A stretch of 64,000 nt of DNA from Acidobacteriota bacterium (GCA_019639155.1 JAHBSJ010000003.1:216521-280520), one strand, 5' to 3'; shown: positions 16,291 to 25,873, counted from the stretch's first letter. The notes: generated by a model not told the origin, from the sequence alone. Translations and numbers: made by a program.

Positions 16291-16762
16291 TGATCCTTGA
16301 GAGAAGTTCAGTCGTTGAGTGGTCCTTCGGGTCGCCAACTATAACGACTCTTCCTCCTATCTCAGCAACTATATTTGCCTCAGGAACGGATTCAGCCGTA
16401 TAGTCGGTTCCCTTAGCATGCATATCCGGTCGAATGGCCCTCAGCAACTTTTCGACCGTCGACTCGTCGAATATCGTTACCGCATCGACGCATTTCAATG
16501 CAGCAACCATTTCTGCGCGTTCATTCTCAGGCATAATAGGCCTGCCCTCACCCTTCAGGAGGGCCGTCTGGCGGTCTGAGTTTATCCCGACCATCAAAAG
16601 ATCACCTTTTTCTTTCGCGCCTTGGAGATATCGGACGTGCCCAATGTGAAAAAGGTCGAAGCATCCATTTGCGAGAACCACGGTCCTGCCATCACTTCGG
16701 GCTCGCTGAGCGATCGCGGCGGCATCGTCAATGCTGACTATCGGAGCTGAATAGTTCGACAT
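16274..16762 (-). CDS. hldC: D-glycero-beta-D-manno-heptose 1-phosphate adenylyltransferase
   Basis: The 162-residue enzyme transfers AMP to heptose-1-phosphate to make ADP-heptose for LPS core. The nucleotidyltransferase motif GCFDLFHIGH (residues 33-42) is the diagnostic HxGH. GINSDRQTALLKGEGRPIM and MHAKGTDYTAESVPEA follow as in RfaE domain II. In E. coli this domain is fused to the kinase (HldE); here it is a separate gene directly after hldA. The start is uncertain between ATG 16762 and ATG 16777; the latter would overlap the hldA stop. Confidence 0.9.
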   Translation of the reverse strand: MSNYSAPIVSIDDAAAIAQRARSDGRTVVLANGCFDLFHIGHVRYLQGAKEKGDLLMVGINSDRQTALLKGEGRPIMPENERAEMVAALKCVDAVTIFDESTVEKLLRAIRPDMHAKGTDYTAESVPEANIVAEIGGRVVIVGDPKDHSTTELLSRINAVRD

Positions 16763-16766
16763 AGAT

Positions 16767-17768
16767 TCAGACGGCATCTGCATTTGGACCCGCGATCCCG
16801 CGGACAGCATCGAGAAGTTCGTGGGCGGGAACCGCCGCGGTCCCGCGTTTCATGACGGCGAGCCCGCCGCATATATTCGCTAACCGAGCCGCCTCTTCGA
16901 AAGATGCCCCGACAGCTAGGGCGAGCGTATAGGCGGCGATCACAGTGTCGCCCGCTCCGGTCACATCGACGGGTTCGGTTGGTCCGTAGGCAGGTATTCT
17001 GAGCGGCTCTCGGCCCGCCTGATATAACGACATTCCGTGGTTGCCGTTCGTCAGAAGAAGCGCCTGAAGGCTCAGCCGCTCACGAAGTGCGGAGCAATCG
17101 TCGTCAGTAAAGTCGCCGCCGACGATCTCAGCGACCTCCTCGCGATTTGGCGTTGCGGACACGGCACCCGAAAAAAAGCTCAGTTTATGTCTGGAATCAA
17201 CGGTGAGTGGTATCGAGCGTTCGTCCACCATTTCGCGGATCTTGGAGAAAAGCTCTTCGCTGACGGTTCCGTAGCCATAATCTGACACAACCACGGCGTC
17301 TGCTTCGCTTAAGGCATGGATGGTCCTTGCAGACAGTTCCTCATGGCCGATACAGGAACGCGGCCCATCGTTGAGATAATCGATGCGGATGACTTGTTGC
17401 CTCGAAGCATACTGATGACCGGCGATCACCCGTACCTTTGTTACCGTGGTTTCGCCTTCGTTTGCAACGATACCTTTAGTTGAGACACCGGCGGACGACA
17501 ACGCTGACACAAGACTCCGCCCATTGTTGTCCGACCCTATTAAACACAGAATTGAAGCATGCCCGCCGAGGGATGCTACATTCGCCGCAACATTTCCGGC
17601 CCCTCCGGGAACGGTTACAGTTCGTTCATGGTTCATTATAAAAACAGGAGCCTCGCGGGAAACACGGGCGATGCGGCCCGTGAGGAATTGATCAGCGACG
17701 GCATCGCCTACGACGGCGACTCGTAGGCTTGAGAATCTGTCGATGAAATTTTCGAGATTTTTCGACAT
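16767..17768 (-). CDS. hldA: D-glycero-beta-D-manno-heptose 7-phosphate kinase
   Basis: The 333-residue ribokinase-family protein phosphorylates heptose-7-phosphate to the 1,7-bisphosphate. The N-terminal GGAGNVAANVASLGG sugar-binding segment and the C-terminal DVTGAGDTVIAAYTLAL anion hole with catalytic Asp274 are clear. It lies immediately upstream of hldC, so the two steps that E. coli HldE combines are encoded side by side. gmhA and gmhB are not in this window. The presence of the pair supports a Gram-negative, LPS-bearing cell. Confidence 0.92.
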   Translation of the reverse strand: MSKNLENFIDRFSSLRVAVVGDAVADQFLTGRIARVSREAPVFIMNHERTVTVPGGAGNVAANVASLGGHASILCLIGSDNNGRSLVSALSSAGVSTKGIVANEGETTVTKVRVIAGHQYASRQQVIRIDYLNDGPRSCIGHEELSARTIHALSEADAVVVSDYGYGTVSEELFSKIREMVDERSIPLTVDSRHKLSFFSGAVSATPNREEVAEIVGGDFTDDDCSALRERLSLQALLLTNGNHGMSLYQAGREPLRIPAYGPTEPVDVTGAGDTVIAAYTLALAVGASFEEAARLANICGGLAVMKRGTAAVPAHELLDAVRGIAGPNADAV

Positions 17769-17771
17769 TAG

Positions 17772-17804
17772 AATGAAAAAACGGCTGGGGCTTTTAATGC
17801 CCCA
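17772..17804 (-). terminator. Rho-independent terminator after the FG-GAP gene
   Basis: On the minus strand, TGGGGC (17804-17799) pairs with GCCCCA (17791-17786) over a 7-base loop and is followed by CCGTTTTTTC. It lies about 30 bases beyond the stop of the repeat-protein gene and just before hldA, separating the two units. Confidence 0.8.
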
Positions 17805-17833
17805 ACCATTTCAACAAAAGCGTCAGCACAAAA

Positions 17834-18802
17834 TCAATGTGTGTCGTAGCTTGCGACGGGATAATCGTTCGGCGATCCCCAAGCGACCACATTGAAAGTA
17901 TTGTCAATACTGCTGCGGTACCAGAATTGACCTGTCGTGTCACGCCATATGGCAATGTCAGTTTTGCCGTCGCCGTCATAGTCAGCCTGGGCGTTAAGGT
18001 CAGTGCCTGTGTCTCCAAATGAAACTCCGATCGGAACATTATCCGAGCTGCGAATTATGTACCAAATAAGCGGCGAATTTGTCGTGGAACCCTCACGAAC
18101 CACAGCAAAATCGGTCTTGCCGTCGCCGTCATAGTCACCGGGAACGACAAGGTCGTTGCCCCATCCCCACGAGACTACATTTACATTGAAAGTGCCATTG
18201 GTCAGTACATAAAAGACCGCGGGACTGGTCGGCGTCGGGCCCGGCCGCTGCACACAAAAATCGAATTTACCGTCGCCGTCGTAGTCGCCAGGTGCTGTGA
18301 AGTCCGTCGAAAGCCCCCACGATGCGACCTGCACCTGGCTGTCGGAACTGCGGAGGATATACCAAACCATCGAGCCGCCTGTGCGGCGTACGACCGCGTA
18401 ATCTGTCCTGCCGTCGCCATCATAGTCGCGAGCCACAGGTTCGTCACCGGAAACTCCCCATGACGCTATGCTGACCGTACCGTTCGAACTGTTGATGATA
18501 AAGAAAAGGCCATTGGTGTCTCGCCAAACAGCAAGGTCACCTCTGCCGTCCCCGTCATAGTCGCCGGGTACCATAAAGTCCTCGGCGGCCAGTCCCCATC
18601 CGTCGATCGCGACACTGCCGCCGCTGCGAAGCGAATACCAAGCGTTGTTGCTCGGCCTGAAGATCACAAAATCGGCCCTACCGTCACCATCGTAATCCAG
18701 AGCTTTGCGGAGGCTAAGCTGCGATAATACCGGCACTGCCATAAATAGAGCTACAAGCGCTATCGCAGAGTACCTACCAAAACGAATCAAATTTGCTTTC
18801 AT
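17834..18802 (-). CDS. Secreted FG-GAP/VCBS repeat protein
   Basis: The 322-residue product has a signal peptide and then seven repeats of roughly 42 residues. Each contains a DYDGDGxxDxxVxR-type calcium-binding loop followed by W(Y/F)xxxSS and a WG(x)4D strand. This is the VCBS/FG-GAP pattern of a seven-bladed beta-propeller like the integrin head. The whole mature protein is the propeller, with no catalytic or anchoring domain. It is probably an extracellular calcium-stabilised binding protein; the ligand is unknown. A terminator follows. Confidence 0.88.
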   Translation of the reverse strand: MKANLIRFGRYSAIALVALFMAVPVLSQLSLRKALDYDGDGRADFVIFRPSNNAWYSLRSGGSVAIDGWGLAAEDFMVPGDYDGDGRGDLAVWRDTNGLFFIINSSNGTVSIASWGVSGDEPVARDYDGDGRTDYAVVRRTGGSMVWYILRSSDSQVQVASWGLSTDFTAPGDYDGDGKFDFCVQRPGPTPTSPAVFYVLTNGTFNVNVVSWGWGNDLVVPGDYDGDGKTDFAVVREGSTTNSPLIWYIIRSSDNVPIGVSFGDTGTDLNAQADYDGDGKTDIAIWRDTTGQFWYRSSIDNTFNVVAWGSPNDYPVASYDTH

Positions 18803-19016
18803 TTCTTACTTCCTAGATTAATCGTTCGCCGATCGAAAAGGCAGCAGCCAAGCGATAAAAGACGATATCGAATGTTAGCATTCTTTCTCTCCCGTTTGCA
18901 ACAAAATTGAACGTCGCGACCACTGTCCAAGCATTTCTAAGTATAACAGTGTCTCCGGGCCGGCGTTCAGTAACAGATTAGACGGTCTTTCGAGAGGAAA
19001 AGTCCATTTTCTGCAT

Positions 19017-20576
19017 CTATTTTCCGCGTCTTTGCGCAACAGTGAAGGTTCCGCTGCCGATCTTGACCACGGCCGATCGACTTATGGTTCGATTGACGCC
19101 CACACGAAATTTTACCGTTGATTTCCCCGATCCCGTGCTTTCAGAGGCTATATGTACCCAATTCGCGCCGGATCTGACCGAATAATCACAAAACTGCGGT
19201 GCGGAGACGCTAATCTCAAACCAACCGCCTTTGGTCGGGGCAACGATCTCAGTGCTGCTCGGTTCAAAAGTGCAAACGACCGGTTCATTTAAGGCACGGC
19301 TTACATTCAATCGCCCGCCGGCACGGTTGAAGCCCGTGAAAGCCGGAAACTGATCGACCGTCTTCATCAACGTGGCCTTTAGAGATAGGGCTGATAATGA
19401 CGGATCGAACGCAGCAAGTAATGCCGCTGCTCCCGCAACATGAGGAGTTGACATTGAAGTGCCGCTTTTCGTGCCGTAACTGCTGTTTGTCGTGTGAACA
19501 GTACTGTAGATCAGGGAACCGGGAGCTGCGAGGTCGACCGAGTTCGCTCCGTAATTGTACCGGCGATTATCGTCCTGGTCGGAGCCGCCGACCGCCAAAA
19601 TGCTCGCGCTGTCGTAGCTCGCTGGGAAAAAAGGTATTCCGTCGTTATTTGTCCCGCTGTTGCCGGCAGCAAAAACATTGAGTATGTCAGCGTCTCCCAT
19701 GGCGTCGATAGCTTCTTTGGTCGCTTGGTCGTAGCCGCATGCCTCGTCGCAGCCGCCGTATGAATTGTTCGTCACACGGATGTTCACGCCGCGCAGCTTC
19801 AACAGGCGTACATAGTTATAAGCGTTGATCAGCATCGCAGACGTTGTTCCGGTGCCGGTCGAATTGTAGATCTTGATCGGAATGATCTTCAGGTTCCAAT
19901 TTACACCGACGATCCCTATCGCATTGTTGCCAACCGCACCGATGGTACCGCCAACGTGCGTACCGTGGCCGTGTTCATCAGACGGGTCGTTGTCGTCAAA
20001 AAAGAAGTCCCAGCCATTTACGTCATCAACGAATCCGTTACCGTCATCATCTACGCCATTACCCGGGATCTCGCCCGGATTCACCCAGATGTTCGCAGCG
20101 AGGTCTTCGTGGGTCAGACGCATGCCGGTGTCGATATTTGCAACGACAACTGACGAACTGCCGGTAGTCAGATCCCAAGCAGCAGGGGCAGAGATCTTTG
20201 TGAGGCCGTAAAGGCCCGAGTGGCTGAACAGCGGGTCGTTCGGTATGAGCTGCGGATAGTAATAGAAATTTGGCTGTGCGGCGACGACATGAACCGAGCG
20301 GGAATATGTTCTTACTGAATCTTCGACGGAAGTTCCCGGCTTTAGTTTCAAACGAGCCCATCCGATGTCACCGAGGGTTTCCGCCACATTTGCACCGGAG
20401 CGTCTGTTCAATTGTCTGACGGCTTCATTCTCGACCGGGTGAGCGAATTTGACCAGAATCTCGTCCGACGCGAAAGCGGGTCGTTTTTCGGTCTGAGCAT
20501 GGAACGCCTGCACTCCAAAAAACAGAGCGGCGACCGCGAAAAATAGCGAGTAGAAATTGAAACGTCTGCCCGGCAT
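19017..20576 (-). CDS. Secreted subtilisin-like (S8) protease with C-terminal BACON-like domain
   Basis: The 519-residue preproenzyme has a signal peptide, a propeptide containing DEILVKFAHP..NEAVRQL (inhibitor I9-like, about 38-105), and an S8 domain. The triad is Asp149 (ANIDTGMRLTHEDL), His204 (HGHGTHVGG) and Ser374 (SGTSMSTPHVAG). Residues about 433-519 match BACON domains (FCDYSVRSGANWVHI, then VGVNRTISRSAVVKIG..FTVAQ), thought to bind glycan or mucin. A TTG 18 bases upstream is also possible; ATG 20576 gives the better signal peptide. Extracellular protein degradation is the likely role. Confidence 0.92.
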   Translation of the reverse strand: MPGRRFNFYSLFFAVAALFFGVQAFHAQTEKRPAFASDEILVKFAHPVENEAVRQLNRRSGANVAETLGDIGWARLKLKPGTSVEDSVRTYSRSVHVVAAQPNFYYYPQLIPNDPLFSHSGLYGLTKISAPAAWDLTTGSSSVVVANIDTGMRLTHEDLAANIWVNPGEIPGNGVDDDGNGFVDDVNGWDFFFDDNDPSDEHGHGTHVGGTIGAVGNNAIGIVGVNWNLKIIPIKIYNSTGTGTTSAMLINAYNYVRLLKLRGVNIRVTNNSYGGCDEACGYDQATKEAIDAMGDADILNVFAAGNSGTNNDGIPFFPASYDSASILAVGGSDQDDNRRYNYGANSVDLAAPGSLIYSTVHTTNSSYGTKSGTSMSTPHVAGAAALLAAFDPSLSALSLKATLMKTVDQFPAFTGFNRAGGRLNVSRALNEPVVCTFEPSSTEIVAPTKGGWFEISVSAPQFCDYSVRSGANWVHIASESTGSGKSTVKFRVGVNRTISRSAVVKIGSGTFTVAQRRGK

Positions 20577-20622
20577 AAATGAAAGAAGGGGCAAAACAGA
20601 GGGGAATTGTTTAGATATTAAG

Positions 20623-20699
20623 TGGGGCGGCTAGAGGGATTCGAACCCTCGACATCCTGAACCACAATCAGGCGCTCTAACCGCTGAACTATAGCCGCC
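20623..20699 (-). tRNA. tRNA-His (GTG)
   Basis: The 77-base cloverleaf folds with acceptor GCGGCTA/TAGCCGC, T-arm GAGGGTTCGAATCCCTC, and anticodon loop TTGTGGT giving anticodon GTG. The extra 5' G(-1) of tRNA-His is encoded opposite C73, and the 3' CCA is encoded. It lies just upstream of the protease gene on the same strand. Confidence 0.95.
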
Positions 20700-20735
20700 A
20701 CATTATCAATCGAGGATTGGCCTCGGTTCGATCCT

Positions 20736-20809
20736 CGCCCCCGGCAGGACTCGAACCTGCGACCCACAGCTTAGAAGGCTGTTGCTCTATCCAGCTGAGC
20801 TACGGGAGC
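20736..20809 (-). tRNA. tRNA-Arg (TCT)
   Basis: The 74-base cloverleaf has acceptor GCTCCCG/CGGGGGC, D-arm GTAGCTCAGCTGGATAGAGC, anticodon loop CTTCTAA (anticodon TCT) and T-arm GCAGGTTCGAGTCCTGC. CCA is not encoded. It precedes tRNA-His by 36 bases in the same direction, so the two may be one transcript. Confidence 0.95.
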
Positions 20810-20848
20810 ACAACAAAGCAACTTTTGATGTTATCGACTGCCGCCCGT

Positions 20849-20971
20849 TTAGTCAAACAATTTCGCGATGTAGATCGCGGTCATTGCTACAAGACCGAAT
20901 GAAAGCGGCAACGTGTTCAGCAACAGCATCCAGGCGGCCTCTCGCCGAAATGTGAATCTGAAAAAACGCAT
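20849..20971 (-). CDS. 40-aa single-span membrane peptide downstream of cmk
   Basis: An ATG three bases after the cmk stop (TAG-TAA-ATG) opens a 40-codon frame ending TAA. The N-terminus is strongly basic (MRFFRFTFRREAAW). The rest (MLLLNTLPLSFGLVAMTAIY, IAKLF) is one hydrophobic span of about 22 residues, giving an N-in topology. Close coupling to cmk supports translation. It resembles no family I can name, and conservation must decide whether it is real. Confidence 0.5.
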   Translation of the reverse strand: MRFFRFTFRREAAWMLLLNTLPLSFGLVAMTAIYIAKLFD

Positions 20972-20974
20972 TTA

Positions 20975-21634
20975 CTACTGCTCAATGTGCCGCAGCATAA
21001 TGTCGAAAACCTCGTCGAGGCTGAGGTCGCTGGTGTCGATCTTAATTGCACCGTCTGCCCTGACGAGCGGCGAATCTTTTCGAGTGCTGTCGCGGCGGTC
21101 GCGTTCGATGATCTCTGTCAGGGTCTTTTCGTATGTCGTCTCGCGGCCTTTGGCGTTGTCTTCTTCAAAACGCCGTCTTGCTCGTGCCTCTGTTTTTGCG
21201 GTCAGAAAAAACTTTACGTCGGCATTCGGGAATACCACGCTGCCGATGTCGCGGCCTTCGAGCACACAGCCATTCGGTGCTGATTCGCCGATCGAACGCT
21301 GCAGTTCGACCATACGCTGGCGGACGCCGGAGATCGTAGAAACTACCGATGCAGCATGAGCCGCATCGGGCGTTCGGATCGTTGCTGAAACGTCTTCACC
21401 GTCCAGCGATACGAGTAAGTTGTCAGGTTCGCCCTCGAGCTCGATATGTGCTCGATTTACAGCACTGACGACGCGTTCCTGATCGTCCAATGATATACCG
21501 GCATTGGTCGCGGCCATCGCTGCCGCACGGTACATCGCTCCGGTGTCGAGGTACAAAAGTCCCAGCCGTTTGGCGAGCATTTTGCCGAGTGTGGATTTGC
21601 CCGCTCCGCTGGGGCCGTCAATGGCTATTATCAT
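20975..21634 (-). CDS. cmk: Cytidylate kinase
   Basis: The 219-residue enzyme phosphorylates CMP and dCMP using ATP. The P-loop GPSGAGKST is at residues 6-14. LYLDTGAMYRAAA and LEGRDIGSVVFPNADVKFFL are the CMP-binding and Asp-containing segments of bacterial Cmk. RRFEEDNAKGRETTYE with KDSPLVRADGAIKIDTSDL complete the lid and C-terminus. Its ATG overlaps the stop of the upstream phosphodiesterase gene (ATGA). Confidence 0.96.
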   Translation of the reverse strand: MIIAIDGPSGAGKSTLGKMLAKRLGLLYLDTGAMYRAAAMAATNAGISLDDQERVVSAVNRAHIELEGEPDNLLVSLDGEDVSATIRTPDAAHAASVVSTISGVRQRMVELQRSIGESAPNGCVLEGRDIGSVVFPNADVKFFLTAKTEARARRRFEEDNAKGRETTYEKTLTEIIERDRRDSTRKDSPLVRADGAIKIDTSDLSLDEVFDIMLRHIEQ

Positions 21635-22530
21635 TTTCTAAAAACCTGAACGGCGCGGTCGGGATAATCTGAAATTATACCGTCGATGTCGAATTTTGCC
21701 ATTTTTTCAAGGTCGGCGATCTCGTTGACCGTCCACGGTACGATACGCATACCTTTTTCACGACAAAAGCGGATCAATTCTTCATTTACAAGCGAAAAAT
21801 TCGGACTGTATGTATTCGGCGTGAAGCCTAATTTATCGATATTCGCCTGCGGCGGGCCGGCGGCCGAAACGAGCAGTGCGAGCGGCATATTGGGTGCGAT
21901 CTCCTTGACCGCCTGTAATGCTCGAACGTCAAACGACTGAATGATCGAGCGGCCGTCGATCTTCTGTTTCGTAATGACATCGACGACGAGCTTTGCGAAT
22001 TCGGCCGGCTCGGGATGGAAAAGACGATCACCCTTTGGATCAGATTTGATCTCGATGTTGTAGCGCACGGGCGGCAGCTTCTTGCTCTTAGCGTGTGATT
22101 CCGCTTTCTTGATCACATCCTCCAGCAGCGGTTTTACAGCCTTTTCCTTGCGTTGTTGCGAAAACTCGGGATTGCCGATGCTGCCGACATCGTATCGCAC
22201 GACCTGCGAATACTTCATCTGATAGATGATGTGTTCGCGTTCGATCTCCTTCGGTATCCGTTGGCCTGTCGGGTCGAGCGATATGGCTGAGGAAAACCAA
22301 GGTTCATGCGAAACGACCACCTTTTTATCGCTTGAGATCACTACGTCCATTTCCAACGTGTCTGCACCTTGGTCAAGAGCGAGAAGGAACGACGGAATGG
22401 TATTTTCAGGAACATATCCGCGAGCACCGCGGTGCCCCTCGATCGAAACCTTGCGTTGGGTAGGAAAGGAATGTTCCGGGATCGGGAAACCGAGGAGCGA
22501 GAAAAGCAAAAGCGCCGATAGTATCTTCAT
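21631..22530 (-). CDS. Exported glycerophosphodiester phosphodiesterase
   Basis: The 299-residue product starts with a signal peptide and is built of one GDPD TIM barrel. The catalytic signature GHRGARGYVPENTIPSF and LEMDVVISSDKKVVVSHEP supply the His, Arg, Glu and Asp residues of metal-dependent GDPDs. YNIEIKS and RIVPWTVNE mark the later barrel strands, and DGIISDYPD is the C-terminal motif. It hydrolyses glycerophosphodiesters from lipids in the periplasm to glycerol-3-phosphate and an alcohol. Its stop overlaps the cmk start by 4 bases. Confidence 0.92.
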   Translation of the reverse strand: MKILSALLLFSLLGFPIPEHSFPTQRKVSIEGHRGARGYVPENTIPSFLLALDQGADTLEMDVVISSDKKVVVSHEPWFSSAISLDPTGQRIPKEIEREHIIYQMKYSQVVRYDVGSIGNPEFSQQRKEKAVKPLLEDVIKKAESHAKSKKLPPVRYNIEIKSDPKGDRLFHPEPAEFAKLVVDVITKQKIDGRSIIQSFDVRALQAVKEIAPNMPLALLVSAAGPPQANIDKLGFTPNTYSPNFSLVNEELIRFCREKGMRIVPWTVNEIADLEKMAKFDIDGIISDYPDRAVQVFRK

Positions 22531-22540
22531 TTTATATTCC

Positions 22541-23581
22541 CTACGGCTGTTGAACCGCGGCCTTTTTCATTGAATTCAGTGTTTTGTCGATATCTGTTCC
22601 TGAAACGTCGCAATGGGTAACCATTCTGATCCTGCTGCCGAATGAAATTGCCATAATTTCATCATTGCGGAGCGAATCACATATCGCTTCCGCCGGCTTT
22701 CCGGTTCCCGCGACATCAAAAATGACGATGTTTGTTACCACACTTTCGACGTCAATATCAATGCCGGGAATATCTGCAAGCCCAAACGCAAGCCTTTTTG
22801 CAATGTCGTGATCTACATGCAGGCGATCTGGCGACTCATCGAGAGCCATCAGCCCCGCAGCAGCCAAAATACCGATCTGCCGCATTCCGCCGCCAAAACG
22901 CTTTCTCCATGTTCTGGCTTCGCTTATGAATTCTTTCGATCCCAGAAGGATCGATCCTGCCGGAGCTCCGAGGCCCTTTGAAAGACAGAATTGTACGCTG
23001 TCGCATTTGCGCGTGAGGTCAGCGACAGATTCGTTCAGTGCGATCGATGCATTGAATATGCGTGCGCCGTCCATATGGACCGGAATGCCGAGTGCGTGTG
23101 CACGTTCGCAGATTTCGGAGCAGTGTTCGGCCGTCATCACGCTGCCGCCCGCGAAATTGTGGGAATTTTCAAGGCAGATCAAGCCGGTCGGACACGAATA
23201 ATACGGCTGGTCGATATGCAAAGCGGTTTCGATCTCGTCCCATGTCAGATGGCCGCAGCCGTTGCCGCTGCGGACCGTCCGCAGCATCACACCGGAAACA
23301 ACCGCCGGCGTGCCCATCTCGTAATTGAAGATATGACCGCGTTCCTCAATAACGACTTCGTCTCCGGGTTTTGTATGCAGTTTGACCGCGATCTGATTGC
23401 CCATCGAACCAGTCGGGACGAATAATGCGGCTTCTTTTTCAAAAACTTCAGCGGCGCGTTCCTGCAAACGGTTTACGGTCGGATCCTCGCCGTAAACGTC
23501 GTCGCCGACCTCAGCCGCGGCCATTGCCCGCCGCATCGCTTCGGTCGGCTTTGTTACGGTATCACTGCGGAGGTCTATCAC
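22541..23581 (-). CDS. ltaE: Low-specificity L-threonine aldolase
   Basis: The 346-residue PLP enzyme cleaves threonine or allo-threonine to glycine and acetaldehyde. It opens with [12 protein letters not shown], the family hallmark. [24 protein letters not shown] and the PLP-lysine segment [13 protein letters not shown] are present. The start is GTG 23581, whose GTGA overlaps the stop of the upstream DUF2911 gene; a longer frame upstream would overlap it by 72 bases without family support. Three to four genes here appear translationally coupled. Confidence 0.9.
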   Translation of the reverse strand: MIDLRSDTVTKPTEAMRRAMAAAEVGDDVYGEDPTVNRLQERAAEVFEKEAALFVPTGSMGNQIAVKLHTKPGDEVVIEERGHIFNYEMGTPAVVSGVMLRTVRSGNGCGHLTWDEIETALHIDQPYYSCPTGLICLENSHNFAGGSVMTAEHCSEICERAHALGIPVHMDGARIFNASIALNESVADLTRKCDSVQFCLSKGLGAPAGSILLGSKEFISEARTWRKRFGGGMRQIGILAAAGLMALDESPDRLHVDHDIAKRLAFGLADIPGIDIDVESVVTNIVIFDVAGTGKPAEAICDSLRNDEIMAISFGSRIRMVTHCDVSGTDIDKTLNSMKKAAVQQP

Positions 23582-24447
23582 TTTTTGATCAAATCCCAGA
23601 ACTGCTGTGTCTGCTCGACGTAGTTTGCGTTGTTGGCCTCTTTTGCCCACGCGTTTGCTTCGGCGATCACTTTCAAAGCTTCGTCCTTCTTCCCGGCTTT
23701 GTGCAGAATACGTGCACGCAGAAGGCCGAATCGCGAATTTTTCGGACTTTTTTCGAGGGCGGTCATGATCCAGCTTTGGGCCTGATCCAGGTCTTTGTCG
23801 TTATGAAGATTGTATTCAGCGGCGAGGAAATAGTTCATCGCGCTCATGCCGCCTTCGGCTTTCTCGAGTTCAGCGATCTGCTGGCTGATACGCGAATCGA
23901 CGTCAAATTCGATCTTGAATTTGACCTCGGTATTCTCCCACGACAGTGTAAGGTTCGCGGAAGTTGTCATTATGTCCGTGAACGCTATGGTAAACGTTTC
24001 GACAAATCCCGCAGTTTTCGCCGGTTTGACCTTGAATCGAAAAACGTCCTCTTCCTGCCTATAAACGTCGCCCGCCAGCGAACGATGCCGCAGGTTCGAA
24101 TGAATGATCATCGTCCACTCTTTTTCGCCGGGTATCGAGTAAAGCGCGTATGTTCCGGCTTTCAGCGGATTTCCTGCGATCTTGACGTCCTCGGTGAACG
24201 TCAGCTTTGTCGAGGCGTTCGCTCCTGTTCGCCAGATCTCGCCGAACGGGACGAGTTCACCAAAGACCTTTCGTCCCTTAGCGCTCGGGCGAGCGTAACT
24301 GAGTTTAACTTGGGTCAATGCAAGCTCCTGAGTGACCTCTGCCAGAGGACTCAAAACAGGCACTTTCAGAGCAGGCTGCTGTTGTGCCTGGGCAAATACA
24401 CCGATAGAGAAAATGAGAGCAAGAATAAAAGAAATACTAAAATTCAC
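23578..24447 (-). CDS. Exported DUF2911 protein with C-terminal TPR-like helices
   Basis: The 289-residue product has a signal peptide and then a DUF2911 domain ([55 protein letters not shown]). A helical C-terminal region ([40 protein letters not shown]) looks like two TPR units. The start is GTG 24447, supported by GGAGG six bases upstream. The function of the family is unknown. It is the first gene of the block with ltaE, glpQ-like and cmk. Confidence 0.85.
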   Translation of the reverse strand: MNFSISFILALIFSIGVFAQAQQQPALKVPVLSPLAEVTQELALTQVKLSYARPSAKGRKVFGELVPFGEIWRTGANASTKLTFTEDVKIAGNPLKAGTYALYSIPGEKEWTMIIHSNLRHRSLAGDVYRQEEDVFRFKVKPAKTAGFVETFTIAFTDIMTTSANLTLSWENTEVKFKIEFDVDSRISQQIAELEKAEGGMSAMNYFLAAEYNLHNDKDLDQAQSWIMTALEKSPKNSRFGLLRARILHKAGKKDEALKVIAEANAWAKEANNANYVEQTQQFWDLIKK

Positions 24448-24472
24448 CTACTACCTCCGTAAAGATCTTTAT

Positions 24473-25393
24473 TTATCTGACGCCTGCAACAAACTCGTCC
24501 ATGTTCCAGCCGGAGCGCCTCGCACCCGCCTGATATGCGGATTCGAGAAAATTCAAAACATCATCGTCGGGGGCCTTGCTCATTCGAACGTCATCGTACA
24601 TCAGCAAAGCCAAATGGGAGCCGTTAGCTTCCTGCCACGTCGCAGCGGCAGGAGAGAGCGGTTCATCGGCCAATCCCAACGGCTCGGGTGCAGTATATGA
24701 GTAGAACGCCGGATCTGGAACATTGTCGTCACCGAACCAAAATCCAAAACTGGTAACCTCGTGCGAATATGCTTCGCGTTCAACCTGATTGGCTTCCTCG
24801 CGAACAGTGACGCGCTTGCCCGAAAATCGTGTTAGAGCAAGGTCGAAACTATGCCAGAACATATGTACCGGCGTAGATTTTCCTAGAAAGCGGCCTCGGA
24901 ATTCATTAAATATGCGGTCAACTGTCAGGAGTGTACGATGAGCTTTTTCGATGAACTCCCGGTCGTAGGAACAATTGGCCGTGTCCTCGGGGAACGGCGT
25001 TGTAGATGGAGCTTCGTAAGGCGTCGGGCGGATAGTTGCTACGATGCCGAGCTTTGAAAGGTTAGCCATTACGCTGTGATAAAAATCTGCCACAGAAAGC
25101 CCGTCGTAGAGAGCGAAATTTTCTATCCGTCCGTCGCCGGTTCTGATGACCAGTTTGTGTTCGCGAAGATCGAATTCTATCTCAAAACTTCCATACCTGC
25201 AGGGAATTGTGTGGGTAGAAAGCCCGCGCGGAGTAACGTACAGCGGAACGTGCCACCAGTGATTCAGCTTTGGATGCAGGCCGAGCCGGATCTTGCCGAC
25301 GATCTGACAATACAGATGAAGCGTATTCTTTGTCGGCTTCCAGGCCGCCAACGGGATTTCCGGGAAATTTTCATTCATCATCGTAATGCTCAA
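24473..25393 (-). CDS. DUF5996 family protein
   Basis: The 306-residue soluble protein matches DUF5996: it opens with IPLAAWKPTKNTLHLYCQIV and continues with LNHWWHVPLYVTPRGLSTH. PVHMFWHSFDLALTRFSG and SFGFWFGDDNVPDPAFYSY are the His/Trp-rich segments that characterise the family. No enzymatic role is known to me. Three ATGs occur within the first six codons, so the exact start is uncertain. It lies between rpiB and the DUF2911 gene with short gaps. Confidence 0.85.
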   Translation of the reverse strand: MSITMMNENFPEIPLAAWKPTKNTLHLYCQIVGKIRLGLHPKLNHWWHVPLYVTPRGLSTHTIPCRYGSFEIEFDLREHKLVIRTGDGRIENFALYDGLSVADFYHSVMANLSKLGIVATIRPTPYEAPSTTPFPEDTANCSYDREFIEKAHRTLLTVDRIFNEFRGRFLGKSTPVHMFWHSFDLALTRFSGKRVTVREEANQVEREAYSHEVTSFGFWFGDDNVPDPAFYSYTAPEPLGLADEPLSPAAATWQEANGSHLALLMYDDVRMSKAPDDDVLNFLESAYQAGARRSGWNMDEFVAGVR

Positions 25394-25426
25394 TCGATCT
25401 GCGCCGTGCTCGGCCGCGTTCTCCGA

Positions 25427-25873
25427 TCAACGATAATCAGCTTCAATAGCTGAGATCTTTCTGACACGGGTTGCGTGGCGGCCGCCTTCGAAATCGGTCG
25501 TGAACCACGCCTTTACGATATCCGGAATTGTGCCCTTTGGCGTTGTTCTGGAGCCGATCGCAAGCACGTTTGCATCGTTGTGCAACCGTGCCAGTTGTGC
25601 AGTTTCTTCATTCCAAGCTACGGCTGCACGAATTCCCTGTACCTTGTTCGCAGAGATCGCCATACCCGTTCCGGAACCGCAGACTAAAATGCCTTCGTCG
25701 TACTCGCCGCGGGCCACCGCTTCTGCGACCTTGCGTGCGAAATCCGGGTAGTCCACAGAATCCGCCGAATTTGTTCCCATATCCGTGTATTCGACACCGA
25801 TCTCATCGAGAACTTCTTTGATGTTCTCCTTTTCCTCGTAGCCGGCGTGGTCGGCAGCGATCGCAACTTTCAT
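25427..25873 (-). CDS. rpiB: Ribose-5-phosphate isomerase B
   Basis: The 148-residue enzyme interconverts ribose-5-phosphate and ribulose-5-phosphate in the pentose phosphate pathway. AADHAGYEEKENIKEVLDE, the base-containing CGSGTGMAISANKVQGIRAA, and HNDANVLAIGSRTTP are the hallmark segments of the RpiB/LacAB family. Length is normal. The 140 bases between it and the next minus-strand gene upstream show no feature I recognise. Confidence 0.95.
   Translation of the reverse strand: MKVAIAADHAGYEEKENIKEVLDEIGVEYTDMGTNSADSVDYPDFARKVAEAVARGEYDEGILVCGSGTGMAISANKVQGIRAAVAWNEETAQLARLHNDANVLAIGSRTTPKGTIPDIVKAWFTTDFEGGRHATRVRKISAIEADYR

Noticed and set aside
23425..24462. 345-codon open frame on the + strand
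   Set aside because: It lies antisense to the threonine aldolase and DUF2911 genes, which have clear family motifs; its translation is low-complexity and Arg/Leu/Cys-rich.
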